Assembly (NCBI GenBank): GCA_021029095.1
Contig: JAJOHG010000231.1
Span: forward strand, 1 to 41,289
Direction: 5' to 3'
From: Phellopilus nigrolimitatus
Taxonomy: Eukaryota > Basidiomycota > Agaricomycetes > Hymenochaetales > Hymenochaetaceae
Length of the DNA: 41,289 nucleotides
The position numbers were made by a program, and so were the translations under genes. The notes under the pieces were generated by a model. That model had not been told where the DNA came from. It did not search any database and was given only the letters and a program-made list of their open reading frames with translations. Within the stretch, counting starts at the first letter, position 1; each line of letters opens with the position of its first letter. Positions 1 through 11,615 of this stretch are shown here, in pieces.

Positions 1-446
1 GGCGCCCATAGTGCCAGCTCCGTCCGAACGTCAGATCATGAGCCGCTGCGGCGCTGACTTTTTACATAAGCTTAACCTCCTGAGACCTTCTCGAGCGCAA
101 CTTTGAATACAACTTCGCTGGCTTTTGTGCATCAAAATGGAACTGAGAGTGCATGAAACAAGTGTCAGCGAACTTATTGGCCGGAGGTGGAGGTAGGTGG
201 GGAGGATCCATAACAGGAAGTTCTACTTGCGATAGTGTCGGTCCGACCGTCGATCACTTGTGGGCGGCTACTTTGACCCATCTTTGAGACCCCTCTTAGT
301 AGAATTATGCCTGAGCACTTCCCGACCATCTGGAAACTGCAAAAGAGTATTCTTATCGAATTTCGCTCGTTCTTTGTAGTACGTTCACCCCTTTCTGTCA
401 CATGGTTAACGTTTTGCGTTCCTTAGGTATGTATGTGGTCGACAAT

Positions 447-1066
447 AGAGGTCTTTCGCAACCAATCCGAGGGGCAAATATCAACCCGAAGCTGCGCTTG
501 GATCAAACATTCCTACTCGCTTAGCAGACCCTGTGCCGGGCTTCGATATCTCGGCATAACCTTAAATAGGTCGCATTAATAAATCGTAGAAAATTCGCCG
601 CCTCAAGCGCATTGCACAGCGTAACACAACGTAACACCTACCATAGAAAGTAAACCTTGCTATGCATTGCGACTGCTGCCGCCATCCTGTCCTCCAGGAG
701 CTGCAAAAACCAAAGCAGGCTTTTCTCACCATTTACTCATTCTCACAATTAATATAGTGTTATGCTATAATTTAATTAAGGAAAGGCAAATATGCTGTAG
801 ATGTATAAAATATACTATGTAAGCGATCGGCTCCGCTAAAACTGGAAAAACCAGACTCGTTTTCTCCGTTTTAGGCAGCGTCGATCGATACCCACGGTAG
901 GCTGGACCCGATGCGTGACAAGCCCGCTAGCCGTCATGCCGAGGCGGCCATCTCCTCGGCTATACGTTAGTCAGTATTTCACACGCCACTCGCTTATCAT
1001 CATTCCAAGGAACGTTCGTTTTCAAGCGGGGAAGATCGCACCTCGGATTGGTTGCGAAAGACCTCT
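447..1066. repeat. 620-bp segment bounded by perfect 26-bp inverted repeats
   Basis: Positions 447-472 (starting AGAGGTCTTTCGCAACC) are the exact reverse complement of 1041-1066. The trinucleotide AAT sits directly outside both ends (444-446 and 1067-1069), as a short target-site duplication would. The interior has no usable open reading frame. It could be a non-autonomous terminal-inverted-repeat element, or just the best-preserved part of an older inverted duplication. The 3-bp flank match is weak evidence alone. Confidence 0.5.
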
Positions 1067-1230
1067 AATGGAAGCCCAATCACTGGTATTAGCTTGCTCT
1101 ATATTCAAGGTAATGTGTTTACCATGCACGTGCGCCTAGCGGCTAGTAGGAAGGCAAGCTTCGACACAACGTTCGCCCATCAACAATCACAAATATGACA
1201 TTGTCCCCGTCTATACAATTTTAATCGTCT

Positions 1231-2010
1231 GATGGCTCACAACTCAGTAGTGATTATCCACGATATTCCGCGATATTCTACGGAGTATGGTACATGCGCA
1301 ACCGAGCGTGCAACGTTCGAGGAAGACTAACTAATAACGCTTCTGCCCATACCTCATGCTCAAAGGTCACCGCTTTGGGATTGAAATGTGTCGAGTAAGT
1401 CTGTCTTTCTGATGAAATGCAGTATACTTTTGAATGCTGGATCGTTATTAATATATTCCGTAGTAGTTATATATGTTAAACCGCAGTCCGCTTCATTATG
1501 ATCATCAAGATACTTACGCAGCAGAGATTTCTAGTCATGTGCTCTACCGGGTACCCAACACCAGGCCTTGGGCATAGAGAGGTGGTCCGGAGCAAAGACT
1601 CGGGGCTACATAACACCAGGTCTTATAACCATCCGATGACTCACAAGTCGGAAGCGATTATCCACGGGTGCTGCACGTGCACAGCACGAGCGCCCAACGT
1701 TCGAAAAAGACTTACATTATTCTCAATTAAGAACACTTTCACTCGTGCCTCATGCTCGATTATTGGAGTGCATAGAATAAGTGCCTCTTTCGGCTATAAT
1801 TTTTTTTAAACATTGCATCGCTCTTAACATAACCCCTAGTAGATATAGATATAAAGCCGCAATTCGCTTCATTACGATCATCAAGGTACTTGACTATGAG
1901 CTGCGGGAATTTCTGGTCATGTGCTCTGGGGGCGCACAATGCCATGCTTTGGATAAGTGGCTCGGAGCTCAACGACGTGGAAATAAAACACCGGCCACGT
2001 AATTGCAATC
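1231..2010. repeat. diverged tandem duplication, period about 375-405 bp
   Basis: Several blocks recur in the same order. GATGGCTCACAACTC.. followed by GATTATCCACG at 1231 recurs with changes at 1636. CTTCATTATGATCATCAAG at 1490 recurs at 1867. TCATGTGCTCT near 1535 recurs near 1917. Identity is moderate, with indels, so the copies are old. No coding function is apparent. Confidence 0.55.
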
Positions 2011-2775
2011 CAATCACTTCTCCCGCGGGTTCCCACTCCGCAAGGCAACTACACGTTCTACAAACTCTGATCCATGCTTTTGTATTATCTTAACAGGCGC
2101 CTGCGTCAAGGCGTGGTCAGAAGACACTTGATTGGGAGATGACTCTGTCATAATGATGCCCGTGTATTTTAATGAGGAAGAGACAAGTGATCTTCTGTCT
2201 TCTTCAATCGTGACTTCAAGGAGGGTCGGCCGTCTGCTTCAAGAACGGGACTCTGGATTGGAGGTTCGTCAAACGTACAGGTACAGCTCGATCTTTCACA
2301 CAGTCAAGTTTATTTCTTCTTTTGCCTCATGAAGTCAAATGGGTTAATTTACGCTATCCCCCTTTTTATCCGTGGAGACGAAGTTGCTGAAAGCAACGAG
2401 CCACAATCATGAAGCTTCTATCGCCAACATGAGGAAGACATGCCGAGCACACTCGCTGGTAATGTTCGCGACCGCAGATGTGGTCGGAGTCTGAAAACTG
2501 GGTTTGTAGTTCGCTTTCAGCGTTGACTCGTTCGGGCCAGAGCCAAGAGCATCAGATATTGTATGTATTGTAACAATGTAAGTACGCCGGAGTTCACCTC
2601 CGCGCTTAGCTTTAGCGACGATCTTTTCCTTTCCACAAAAGGAAATAAGACCCTTTTTTAAAAACCATTTGAAGGGCGCAGACTCCCAGGCTAAAACCTC
2701 ACTTCGAGTCAATCATCTTCTTTCTTCAAATTACATCCGCCTTTCTATCACTTGGCTCGAGTCACGAATGGGCCG

Positions 2776-4062
2776 ATGAATGCCTCTGATGTAGACTCAA
2801 GCTCCAAGTACAATGAGTCATTTGCCCCCGTCATCGCCCGAAAAAAGAAGCGCAGGAAGCAGACGCTGGCAGCCATCTCGGTATCGCGCTCTCCGACGGA
2901 GTCGGTCGACAGAATGATGGCTGAGCTGCGCTCCGACTCAGTGTGGAAAGAGAAGTGCTGGCGTGCGTGTTTTGTGCGCTCTGATGTGGCTTTTAGCTCT
3001 GACTTATCGCACCTTGTCGGAATTTTTCAGAAATCATCCGAGAAGCGTTGGGAGCGCTATCGACCGAGATAAAGAATGTGCTGTGTCTCGGCCTCGGTAG
3101 TCCCACCGAGTCAGTGCAGGCGCGATTTCAGCTCTGCTTTCTTCTCGAGCTGAGGGACGAAATTCTTCCAGCAAGTCACGATCCTATTACGCAGTCCCTT
3201 TCCTGATTTCATCTCGGGCTTTTTTCCTTCTTCTTACAGCAGAATCAGGCAAGCATATCTGCATTCGACCCGATCTTCTCGTCGCAAGACACGACCCTTT
3301 TGACATCGCTCGGAGTCCAAATCTTGTCGGATAACCAGGTTAGTACGCGTACTTTCCGATTGATGTTGTGCCTTCGGGCAGCCCCGATGTAGCCGGGGCT
3401 CCCACCCTAGACTGATATGTGGCTGACCCGTTACTTCTCTTTTACATCTTTTTATTCTTCTCTAGCATGGAAAACACATTTTATCGGTCCCGACACTCGT
3501 GTTCATGCCCCATTGCGATCGCGAGCTCTACGAAGGCCTCTTGCGCGCGAACTGGCGCGCCCCGCCACTCGCCAACCTCGTTCTGATTGGAAACGAGCTG
3601 TGCAGGTACACCGAGAGGTGAGTAGCGACCCGTCCGGGCACGCGCCACGACGAATTTGCTGGCGTATCAACGCCATGAGTCGCGCTGATGACCACGTGTT
3701 CGGCCCCTTTTTTTCTTTCATTCTTGCTACTTCCTCTTTCAACGACTCGCCCCGAACTGCCATGCGTCAGCATCTCGTCTCGCATCCTAGGGGCGGAGAG
3801 CCCCTGCGTAAGTCGTCTAGGTATGCTGTTTTTGCGCTATCGCTATTTTAGTACCTGATACTGGGACTGCTCTATTGTTCTGCCTTTAGCACCTTTGCTT
3901 GCCTCAGAGCGGTTGCCCGAGCACAGCGCATTCCCAAATGCGTTCAGCAGCACGGGGATACAGCACATCAGCGCGGCGTCTTTAGCGTCCCAGGCGACCG
4001 GCTTTTGGGAACTGCCTGAGGAAATCAGAAGTAGCGAGAACGAGGACAGCGAGGCAAAATAA
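2776..4062 (+). CDS. SRR1-like domain protein (255 aa)
   Basis: Exons 2776-2962, 3031-3170, 3240-3338, 3466-3617, 3791-3807 and 3890-4062 give 255 codons plus stop with consistent phases. The SRR1 signature is clear: VLCLGLGSP at residues 79-87, then a FDPIF block and a VFMPHC block (to about residue 159) followed by NLVLIGNEL, ending near PNAFSSTGIQHI. SRR1 acts in light signalling in plants, and its budding-yeast relative BER1 affects microtubule-drug sensitivity; the biochemical role in mushrooms is unknown. The N-terminus carries a basic KKKRRK stretch. The ATG at 2776 is preferred because the frame upstream has no other ATG. Intron 2 uses a GC donor (GCAAGT), and exon 5 is only 17 nt but is needed to keep the frame of the conserved C-terminus. 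Confidence 0.85.
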
Positions 4063-4510
4063 ACTTAGCCATTGAATCGACTTCGAATACAATTATACCT
4101 GTATGCGCCGAAGGAAAGATCTTTGCTCAATGCAAACAGTCCGAAGCAGCCGGTGGCCAAATCTTAAACAGAAGTGTAAAACAAGGATGCTTCTAAGGCA
4201 GATGTCTTATCCCGAGTAGAACGGCAACAGATGTCAAGCTAAATTGGCCCTAAGTCAAAGTTTTTGGCGGTTGACGTGGCGGCCAATCATAGATGCGGAG
4301 CACACAAGGAAGAGAATAGGGGACAACAAACTCGCATTGGATTCCCAGCAACGATAAGCACACACAATCTAACGTAAATGTGGCGAGATAAGCGGGTAGG
4401 TAGACAATGAGGAGGGGAAAAGGAGGGGGGAAGGCACGAGAAAAATTATACAGACAATGCGAGTGAGACCAAATATACAGAATGCATAGAACTAACGAAA
4501 AATAAAAAGA
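4063..4510. other. convergent intergenic region
   Basis: This lies between two genes transcribed towards each other, so it should hold both 3' untranslated regions. A/T-rich and purine-rich runs are present around 4400-4510. I see no gene, RNA or repeat. Confidence 0.5.
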
Positions 4511-5502
4511 TCAGCAGTTTTGATGGTAAGGACTATAGACATGGGCGGTAGAGTCAGAATTATACTCCGAGTAGGGAAGTGGGTCGACTTCGTAGGAAAA
4601 GAAATCGTCCGACGCGCTGTAGATGCGCGGCCCGTGCCTATCATGGGGAAGGGGAATGGAAGCGGGGTCTACGAGGTTTAACGAAGAGCGCGAACGAGAG
4701 AAAGGCGTAGACAGAACGTCCGACTCATCGTCGGAGGTGTCCTCGATGGCGTCCGGAACGGAGCCCTCTGGGTCTTCTATGTCGTGGTGGTGATACGGCG
4801 AGTACGAGTCCGAATGAGAAGCGAAAAAACTATCATCTGAAGAACCAAGATCAAATGGACGGACGAGAGGTGGGTGGAATGGAGGATATGGTACAGGATA
4901 TGGTACAGCGATCGGAGAAGGGGAGATGAAGTCGTCGGTTAAGGAGGAACAAGAGGAGTCGGCGTCCGCACGAGAGTACTGCTGTTCGTCGTCGGAGTCT
5001 ATAGCAGCGATGCACTTCATGCTCAAATCCGCGTCGCTGTCTTCACTCTCGTCTCCGAGCGTCTCAAGCAACGAGTCGAGCCATTGGGCCTCAGAGACGC
5101 TGCCTTCGTCCGCAGAGGTCACAGCATCCCCGGGATCTGGAAACAGAAAGGCGAACATGCCTTCGTCCGTGTCGGAGTCTACCTCTTCGTCTTCCTCGTC
5201 GACGTTGGGGGCGTCGGAGACAAGAGTAGCGCTCGAGACATTAGAACCAGTATATACATCGTCATGAGTGATAGAGTTTTTGAGCAGAACCCAACGGTGG
5301 AGGCTGAGGTTGTCTCTGGACCCGCTCCCGCTAGAGGAATGGAGCTTAGAGCGGGCGAGGGAGACAAAATTCGCAGCGAAGGACGACATGGAGTTGGAGG
5401 CGGAAGGAGGGATGACAGCTAGGCGAACATAAAACAAGTTAGCGCGTTCACTTAGAGGAGTGAAGCACGACGAGACTCACCGAACGCAGATGCCATTGTC
5501 AT
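4511..5502 (-). CDS. acidic serine-rich protein of unknown function (about 307-309 aa)
   Basis: Two exons on the minus strand: 4511-5418, and a tiny first exon 5481-5502 separated by a 62-nt GT-AG intron. The first exon has two in-frame ATGs, at 5502 (MTMASAF) and 5496 (MASAF); splicing joins this to AVIPPSASNS. The protein has a short N-terminal part with SFAANFVSLARSKLHSS, then long Asp/Glu/Ser-rich tracts such as DEEDEEVDSDTDEG. A Pro/Tyr-rich patch and an aromatic C-terminus ending SPYHQNC follow. It looks largely disordered, with no catalytic motif. I do not recognise the family; it could be a basidiomycete-restricted regulator. The long uninterrupted frame and clean first intron make a real gene likely. 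Confidence 0.7.
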
Positions 5503-6041
5503 GTCAGCGGAGACTCGGGCTGGGGGACAGCGGTATACGGTATACGATGAAAGGTTCGAAGAGTATGGACCCGTTCTTGGTGGTTTTACGGGCTAGCTTG
5601 TTAACCATGCTGGTTATTTAAGAGTGCCTTGTCAACTGGGTGACAACAGGCAGAGGGGGAGACGAGAGGGAGGGACGGGGACGAGGGGTCTAGTGAACCA
5701 TTGGTGGAGTACGCGGCGTAGAGTGGGTAGTTGAGTGAAGAACGCCAGTCGCGTACTTTATAACCGTTCGGAGTTTTCCGGTAGGTGACTCGGAATCGGC
5801 AAGACGACCGATTGGATAACACGAGTGGCGTGCTGGTTACCCTCGCAGTGCCAGTCGCCCCGTTCTCACAGGGACATCTCACAGTGCACACGACACCCAA
5901 ATGCAAATAAAGATACAATTTGCATGAAAATAAAGAGCAGAGAATGAAAGAGACATGCGCCATACGAAGAGATGTCCGCTTAGACGTGATCAGCATATCA
6001 TACTTAACATAGAGATCGCCACCGCGCTCGACATAATATCG
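5503..6041. other. intergenic: promoter of the acidic protein and 3' end of CDC27
   Basis: Both neighbours lie on the minus strand, so this stretch combines the upstream region of the acidic serine-rich gene with the terminator side of CDC27. An open frame at 5601-5996 has no family resemblance and is not supported. Confidence 0.45.
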
Positions 6042-9005
6042 TCATCCCTCGTCCATCGAGTCGCCCCCCGCGCCGTCCTTCTCGGTCGCCAACAGCCGTT
6101 TGATCTTGTTTAGACTTTTTGGCGACATGTCGCGCGCTATCGCGAGCATTTGCGCAAATTTCGTTTCCTCGCCGACCAGTCTGTACACCCGTGCGAGCTG
6201 GAACACGACGTTTGCCTCTTCCGGTGACGAATCACGGAGGTACTCAAGGTCTTCGATTGCCTCCTAAACGCCGTCCCGCCTCATTAGCATTTACACAAAC
6301 GTAATACGGTCCGAGGTAAGAGAATTAACTTACGCGGTACCTCTTCATTGCGATAAGAATTTTGGCACGCCGATACCGCACCAGTGCGTTATCAGGCGAC
6401 AGCCTCACTGCCTCATTAAAGAGTGCGAAGGCCGCGTCTTGGTCCCCGCGTCGTTCGACAGCCTATCAGGTTAAGACAGATAGTTTGTGTCACGTAAATT
6501 TACCCGCACAGAGAAATGGACTGACCATGCCCACACACCCGAGGAGCACCGCGTTCTGGGGGTGGATGGCTGCTGCCTTGCGAAAATGGTATTCGGCGAG
6601 GCGAAGCTTGCTCATTCTAAGATAACACGACCCTAGACCATACCTGTAATCGAAGATCATCAATACACATCATCAAAAAATACTCGAGAACTATCACTCG
6701 AAAGAGAAAAAAAGAAGAGTGGTGGACACACCAGGCATTGTAGGACCGCTGGTCTGCTCGCAACGCAGACTGGAAGAAGTTGACCGCCTTATCGAGATCC
6801 TCGTCCGTCAGCTCGTGTCCGCTCAGTGTGTACGCATACGCGCACGATGAGTCAAGCTGTGCCGCGCGGCGAAAGCATGTCAGGGCTTGCGACCGTTCCT
6901 TCTGCAGTGAGAAACAGTTTCCCACGGCTATCCATGCTTGGGAGGAGCGCGGGTCTATGCTCAAAAGCTCTTGTGCAAGGAAGGATAATTGCGCATTTCG
7001 CTGGAGATGCCATAGAGTGGTCGAGTACAGATCCATATCACGTACGCGATACGGATCCAGTACACGCGCGCTAAGGAAGCTTCGCTCCGCCTGACCAAGT
7101 CAGTTATTAAAATTCGACATAATCAAAACGTATGAGGCTTACCCTCATGTAATCAGCCTGTTCGTAACGTGCCCGGGCAATCAAGATTAGCATAGATACA
7201 GTCTTTTGGTGTTCTCTTGGGAGCATATCTATTGTCGCCAGACATGCTTCGCAGTCGTACATGGCCAAATATCGCACACAACTTGCATATAGTCGCATCA
7301 GGTCATAAATGTAGTTGTCGGCCAATGCATTACAGAAGGTTTCCTGAGCAGCTTGTTCCATTTCAACCGTCCAGATAGGTACGGGTGACTCATCAGACCG
7401 TGGAGAATGGGTATTGGACGATGGAGAGTGGGCCGCATCTCCAAGCGCCGCATAATCCTCGTCCATTTCTGATTCCGTGGACTTCGAGCGGCCATGAGCA
7501 GTTCGTTTCCGTTGAGGTGGATGCTTCAAGAAGAAAGAGCAAAGAAGTAAAAGTAAATGTTTAAGCCAAAATGAGGTATAGTATCAGCCAACCTTTACAT
7601 TATGTGACTTCTGCTTATCTCCCGCAGCATTATTAGACAGTAGCCTTGCACTCCTTCTGGATGCCATTGACGGCGGGGCCATCACGGTATTCTCGCTTCT
7701 TCCAGTTCTAGTGTTTGTGGACTGTGCACCCCGAGTTGACGTGGTGTTTCGGGAAGGGAGAGAAGGTTTAGATGAGATGGGGTTAGCGGACACAAGGACC
7801 GGGCGTGCGCGTGCCTTTTTCGAACGAACGTCAGCACCAGCGCCCTGCTTTGACTTGTCCTTCTCCGATGCAGCAGCCTGCCGCGTCTGCGATCGAGGCT
7901 TTTTAGGGACTGGCCCAGTTTCCTCTGCGGACGAAAGCGGGCGAGGAGGCACGCCAGCGGCGTGAGCACGCGTGGTGCGAAGCGGTGCAAGAATCGAGTT
8001 ATCCGGATAAAACGAGTCATTCGTTGCTCTAAAACATTCTCGTTCATATATATCCGAAACAAATGAAAAAAAATGCTCTTACATGGAGTCGCGACCCACA
8101 GGGCGCATCGCCATACGGAAAGGTTGAGGTGGGGCATGGTCAGGCTTCCATCCGCAAAAAGTGTTTTGATCATTGGGAGCTGGAGTGAAAAAGCCAGACC
8201 CACTGGCCACTGGCCCGGATGCCGCAGGATGCTTAGACGACGATGCTGCGTTAGCATAGAATTCTTCTGGACCCTGTTTTGTTGGCTGTGGACGTGAAGG
8301 AAAGAGCTCTTCAATTTCGGGGAAGGAACCTGACACCACCATCAGTACTGACAAATCAGGATTAAGAAATAACAACATACCAGCTGCGCAAAGACCTTCA
8401 AAGGCATCCCAGAGTAGAGGATCGAGCGACAAAGCGCGACGGAAGCTCTGTATGGCTTTGTCTGGCAGGTTTGCTTTCAACGCCGCCTTCCCTGTCTTAC
8501 AATGCAACACGGCCTCGTCTTGAAAAACGCGCGTCTCGCGCGTTAGATTCCCCGATGCTGTAGTTAATGTGCTACGTCAGATTAAATGGCCACTTCAAGA
8601 GCAAAACGTGGTTTACTCACGGAGTTCTGTCTGGTCTGGGGCACCTAAGCTCGCCTCGAACGCCTCCCCCGCCTGGGCATGGTGCCCCAGTGTAGTATAG
8701 CATTCTGCACGTACAATGAAGCAACCCCTACAAGGCTCCATCGGACGTTTACCAAGCTCTGTCTGATGAGGCTTTGTCACGAGCCACAACGCGGACTGCG
8801 TCTGCCCGCAGCGCATAAGAGCACTGGCGTAGAGGTGGAGTGCATCGTGACTTTCATTGTTGAGCGCGTAATAGCGTTCAGCGTAGAAGACAGCAGACTT
8901 GGTAAGTGATGCGTCGAGACAAGACCAGATGAGGTGACGAAAGCGGGCGGGGATGTAGAGCTCGCGAGAGGAAGACGAGTCGGGCGTGGCGGCGGGCGGT
9001 TGCAT
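6042..9005 (-). CDS. CDC27: anaphase-promoting complex subunit CDC27/APC3 (817 aa)
   Basis: Nine exons on the minus strand (6042-6263, 6334-6462, 6526-6643, 6732-7090, 7143-7523, 7593-8028, 8083-8329, 8381-8557, 8621-9005) total 818 codons with every phase closing. The N-terminus (ELYIPARFRHLIWSCLDASL) and following helices match the APC3 dimerisation region. A long disordered Ser/Pro/basic segment spans about residues 250-450. The C-terminal half is a tetratricopeptide superhelix with the hallmark YSTTLWHLQRN, SQAWIAVGNCFSLQ and LSGHELTDEDLDKA blocks. CDC27 is a scaffold TPR subunit of the APC/C ubiquitin ligase that binds IR-tail proteins such as CDH1 and APC10 in the nucleus. The start is the first ATG before the conserved N-terminal helix. 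Length fits the family. Confidence 0.95.
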
Positions 9006-9348
9006 CTGACTTGGCGACAGTGGGATGGAGATTTACGAACTGGACATGAGAAGCAGAGAGAAGACTGAGCTGGCACGACGGCGAGCAATAAGGATAGTCG
9101 ACAAGTGTCAAGCTAGCACGGAGCCGACGAGAAAGGACACGACAATCGGGGCGCTGGCTTGCTGCTGTGGGACGGCGAACACGCGTCACGTGCATCCATG
9201 TTCGTAGCGGCAAGCCACACTTCCACTTCTTTTTTCCTTTTTCTTTTTCTTTTCCTTTCCCTAATCCTTTTCTATTCCTCAAATACAAGGTCAACAACGT
9301 TTTTATTTTAAACCTTACAATTCATCGATAAGGGCTGGTAGTATACAT
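9006..9348. other. intergenic: CDC27 promoter and CCT1 3' region, with a pyrimidine tract
   Basis: No gene is visible. A strong T/C-rich run lies at about 9226-9262 on the plus strand, which is purine-rich when read in the direction of CDC27 transcription. Such tracts are common in fungal promoters and 3' regions, so its role is open. Confidence 0.4.
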
Positions 9349-11361
9349 CTAGTGACCATGAGGATCTGGCTCCCCTTTTTGCTCCGGTACACAGTGGATC
9401 GCATCGTCGATTCGGAGCAGCGACACCGCCGCCTCAAACGCAGACTTCAGGCTTCGCACCTTGCTCACAGTAGGCTCCAGCACACCCGCCGTCACGTTAT
9501 CCCGCACCTCCCCATTCAGCAGGTCAAGACCGTAGCGCGACAGCGCCTTTTTCGGGTCCCCGGCAGACGCATTCTGCGCCGCGTTGTGGTACGACCGCAG
9601 CTTCGCGACGAGCTCTGTCGAGTCCTTTGCCGCGTTCACCGCCAGCGTCTTCGGGATCACGAGAAGCGCGTTCGCAAATTCAGCGATAGCAAGTTGCTCA
9701 CGCGATTCCTGCATGTTTTGAATGCACATGAGATAGACGAACAGAATTTAAATCCGAAAAAAAACTCACCAAAGTCTGAGCAAAATTTTCCAGGTAAATA
9801 CTCAACGCGGTTTCGACAGCACCTCCACCAGGAACGACAGTCCCGCTCTCGAGCGTGCGCTTAATGATGGACAAAGTATCATGCAGCGCACGCTCCATCT
9901 CATCCAGCATATAGTCGTTCGCGCCCCGTAGGACAATTGAAGACGAGTTAACGACCTTCGTGCCCTTGACAAGAATGAGTTCATCGTCCGATATCCTCTC
10001 CTGGACGACCTCCTCAGCATATCCAAGGCTGCTCGCTTCGAATGTCTCGTCGCCTTCTAAATTGGCAAGACTCGAAACGAGCGTCGCACCAGTCGACTTG
10101 GCAATGCGACGGAGGTCCTCTTTGCGACAACGACGAACAGCCATGGCACCGGCCTCCACAAACTCTTTCAAACAGAGGTCGTCGATGCCCTTTGTGGTAA
10201 GGATGACGTTCGCACCCGTGGCGAGGATCTTGCGGACGCGCTCGAGAGTGATCTCGGACTCGCTATTGAAAGAGATGAATTAGAATTCCTGATTCAAAAA
10301 GAATAGAATAACTTGCCGTCTACGGATCTCCTCTAGCTGGTTCGGGTCATCAATTAAGATCTGAACACCTAGCTGCATTCGCTGCTTCTGCAGATTAATA
10401 TCCAAACACGCAATTTTTGCGTTGGAGATCCGCGTCTTCATCGCTAATTTAGACATTGTCAGTTCAGTTATCGTGAAGGACTTTCAGAGCTTGACGCACC
10501 TTGGCTAGCGACTGTGCAATTAAGCGCATAACCCTTTACGAAGAGCGACTCGCGCGCGCTTTTCCCATGCGCTTTAAGAACATTCACAGCCTTCACGGGG
10601 TACCTCGTCTCCCCACGCGCATTCACAGTCTTGACGGCCAACATAGCATCTACCGCCATCGGTGCAAACAAGTCGTCGTCGCTAAAGATTTTTTAAAGAT
10701 CCCTAAGGATGTTTCAAGAGAGGAACAACGACCGACATGACTCACCCGCCAATGACCTTGCTCGACATGCTCGTTTTCGCGGCGTTTATGAGCGCGTCCC
10801 TTCCGAGTGTATCGACCTTGATACTAAGCTGGTCGACGAGGAATTTGCACGCCTCACGGCATGCATGTCTGTAACCAGCGATAATCGTGGTCGGGTGTAT
10901 TTTTGCCTTCACGAGCTCGTTTGCACGGCGAAGGAGTTCGGCAGAAACGATAACGACAGATGTGGTGCCATCTCCGACCTCCTTGTCCTGCTTCTGGGCA
11001 AGATCGACAAAGATGCGCCCAGCGGGGTGCTCGACCTCAAGAAGTGAGAGGATGGTCGCGCCGTCGTTGGAGATGGTCACTTCCTAGGGGTCTATGAGCA
11101 TCCAAATTACTTACAGGATAGCATATACGCACTCCGATGTTGTCTACAAGCATTTTGTCAAGCCCGAGCGGGCCGAGTGAACTCTTGACGATGTTCGCGA
11201 TGGACAATGCCGCGATGACTGCATACCTCGTTAGATTACTATAAAACTAGGCTTACAAGATGGAAAGCATACTCACCATTCTGGTCGCGGATCTCCTGGC
11301 CAGAGACTCTGTCGCCGCCGAAAAAGATGCCCGCCCTCGGATCGCGCTGGAACATACTCAT
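9349..11361 (-). CDS. CCT1: T-complex protein 1 subunit alpha, cytosolic chaperonin CCT1 (556 aa)
   Basis: Seven exons on the minus strand (9349-9708, 9770-10262, 10317-10443, 10500-10681, 10746-11083, 11133-11218, 11277-11361) encode 556 residues, the usual length. The protein begins [20 protein letters not shown]. It carries the group II chaperonin nucleotide motifs: [15 protein letters not shown], and GDGTT at 94-98, plus the VPGGGAVE block near the C-terminal third. [15 protein letters not shown] and [20 protein letters not shown] point specifically to the alpha subunit. CCT folds actin, tubulin and WD40 proteins, including APC/C activators, in the cytosol. Intron 5 has a GC donor (GCAAGT at 10316 reading down), required to join [11 protein letters not shown] in frame. 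The gene lies head-to-head with exportin copy A. Confidence 0.96.
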
Positions 11362-11615
11362 GGCGGTAGTCGTGCAGGAGAAAACGTTTGGCAAGACGCG
11401 CAACGAGTTTTCGAGAGTCTCTTCTCGGACGCGCGTGGCACTGGCACGCGCCCTGAACCTCCATCACGTCAGCTGGCTCGACTCACAGCAGCACAGTTGC
11501 TTCGCTGTCCCCGCTGCGCTCCTTGTCGTCGCCGACAACAGTCAAACTCTCTTGCTGTCGCCATCGTTGCCCAAGTCCATGCGCTCCTGCCACTTATAGT
11601 CTCTTGTCTACGACC
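11362..11615. promoter_or_regulatory. divergent promoter shared by CCT1 and exportin copy A
   Basis: Only 254 bp separate the CCT1 start codon (minus strand) from the exportin A start codon (plus strand), so both promoters and 5' leaders must lie here. The region is GC-rich with CT-rich runs near 11550-11580. No canonical TATA box is obvious. Core elements cannot be assigned from sequence alone. Confidence 0.55.

Larger units (their letters stand above)
1..2775. other. gene-poor repeat-bearing left flank
   Basis: I see no convincing gene here. Open frames are short, lack family resemblance and do not join through plausible splice sites. The stretch holds a 26-bp perfect inverted repeat (447-472 and 1041-1066) and a diverged tandem duplication (about 1231-2010), both listed separately. 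Base composition is richer in A/T than in the coding part of the window. The final few hundred bases should include the promoter of the SRR1-like gene. It may be decayed transposon sequence, but no transposase or reverse-transcriptase motif is readable. Confidence 0.55.

Noticed and set aside
2132..2332. Plus-strand frame of 66 codons with an acidic start
   Set aside because: No family resemblance. A possible GT donor after GLE has no convincing partner exon, and it lies in repeat-rich DNA.
2407..2712. Minus-strand frame of 101 codons, basic, vaguely ribosomal-protein-like
   Set aside because: No ribosomal protein family fits. It overlaps the expected promoter of the SRR1-like gene and has no splice partners.
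5601..5996. Minus-strand frame of 131 codons
   Set aside because: Composition looks random, no motif is seen, and it lies in the upstream region of the acidic gene.
7682..8314. Long 210-codon minus-strand frame
   Set aside because: It is an out-of-frame shadow of CDC27 exons 3 and 4 and reads through an intron.
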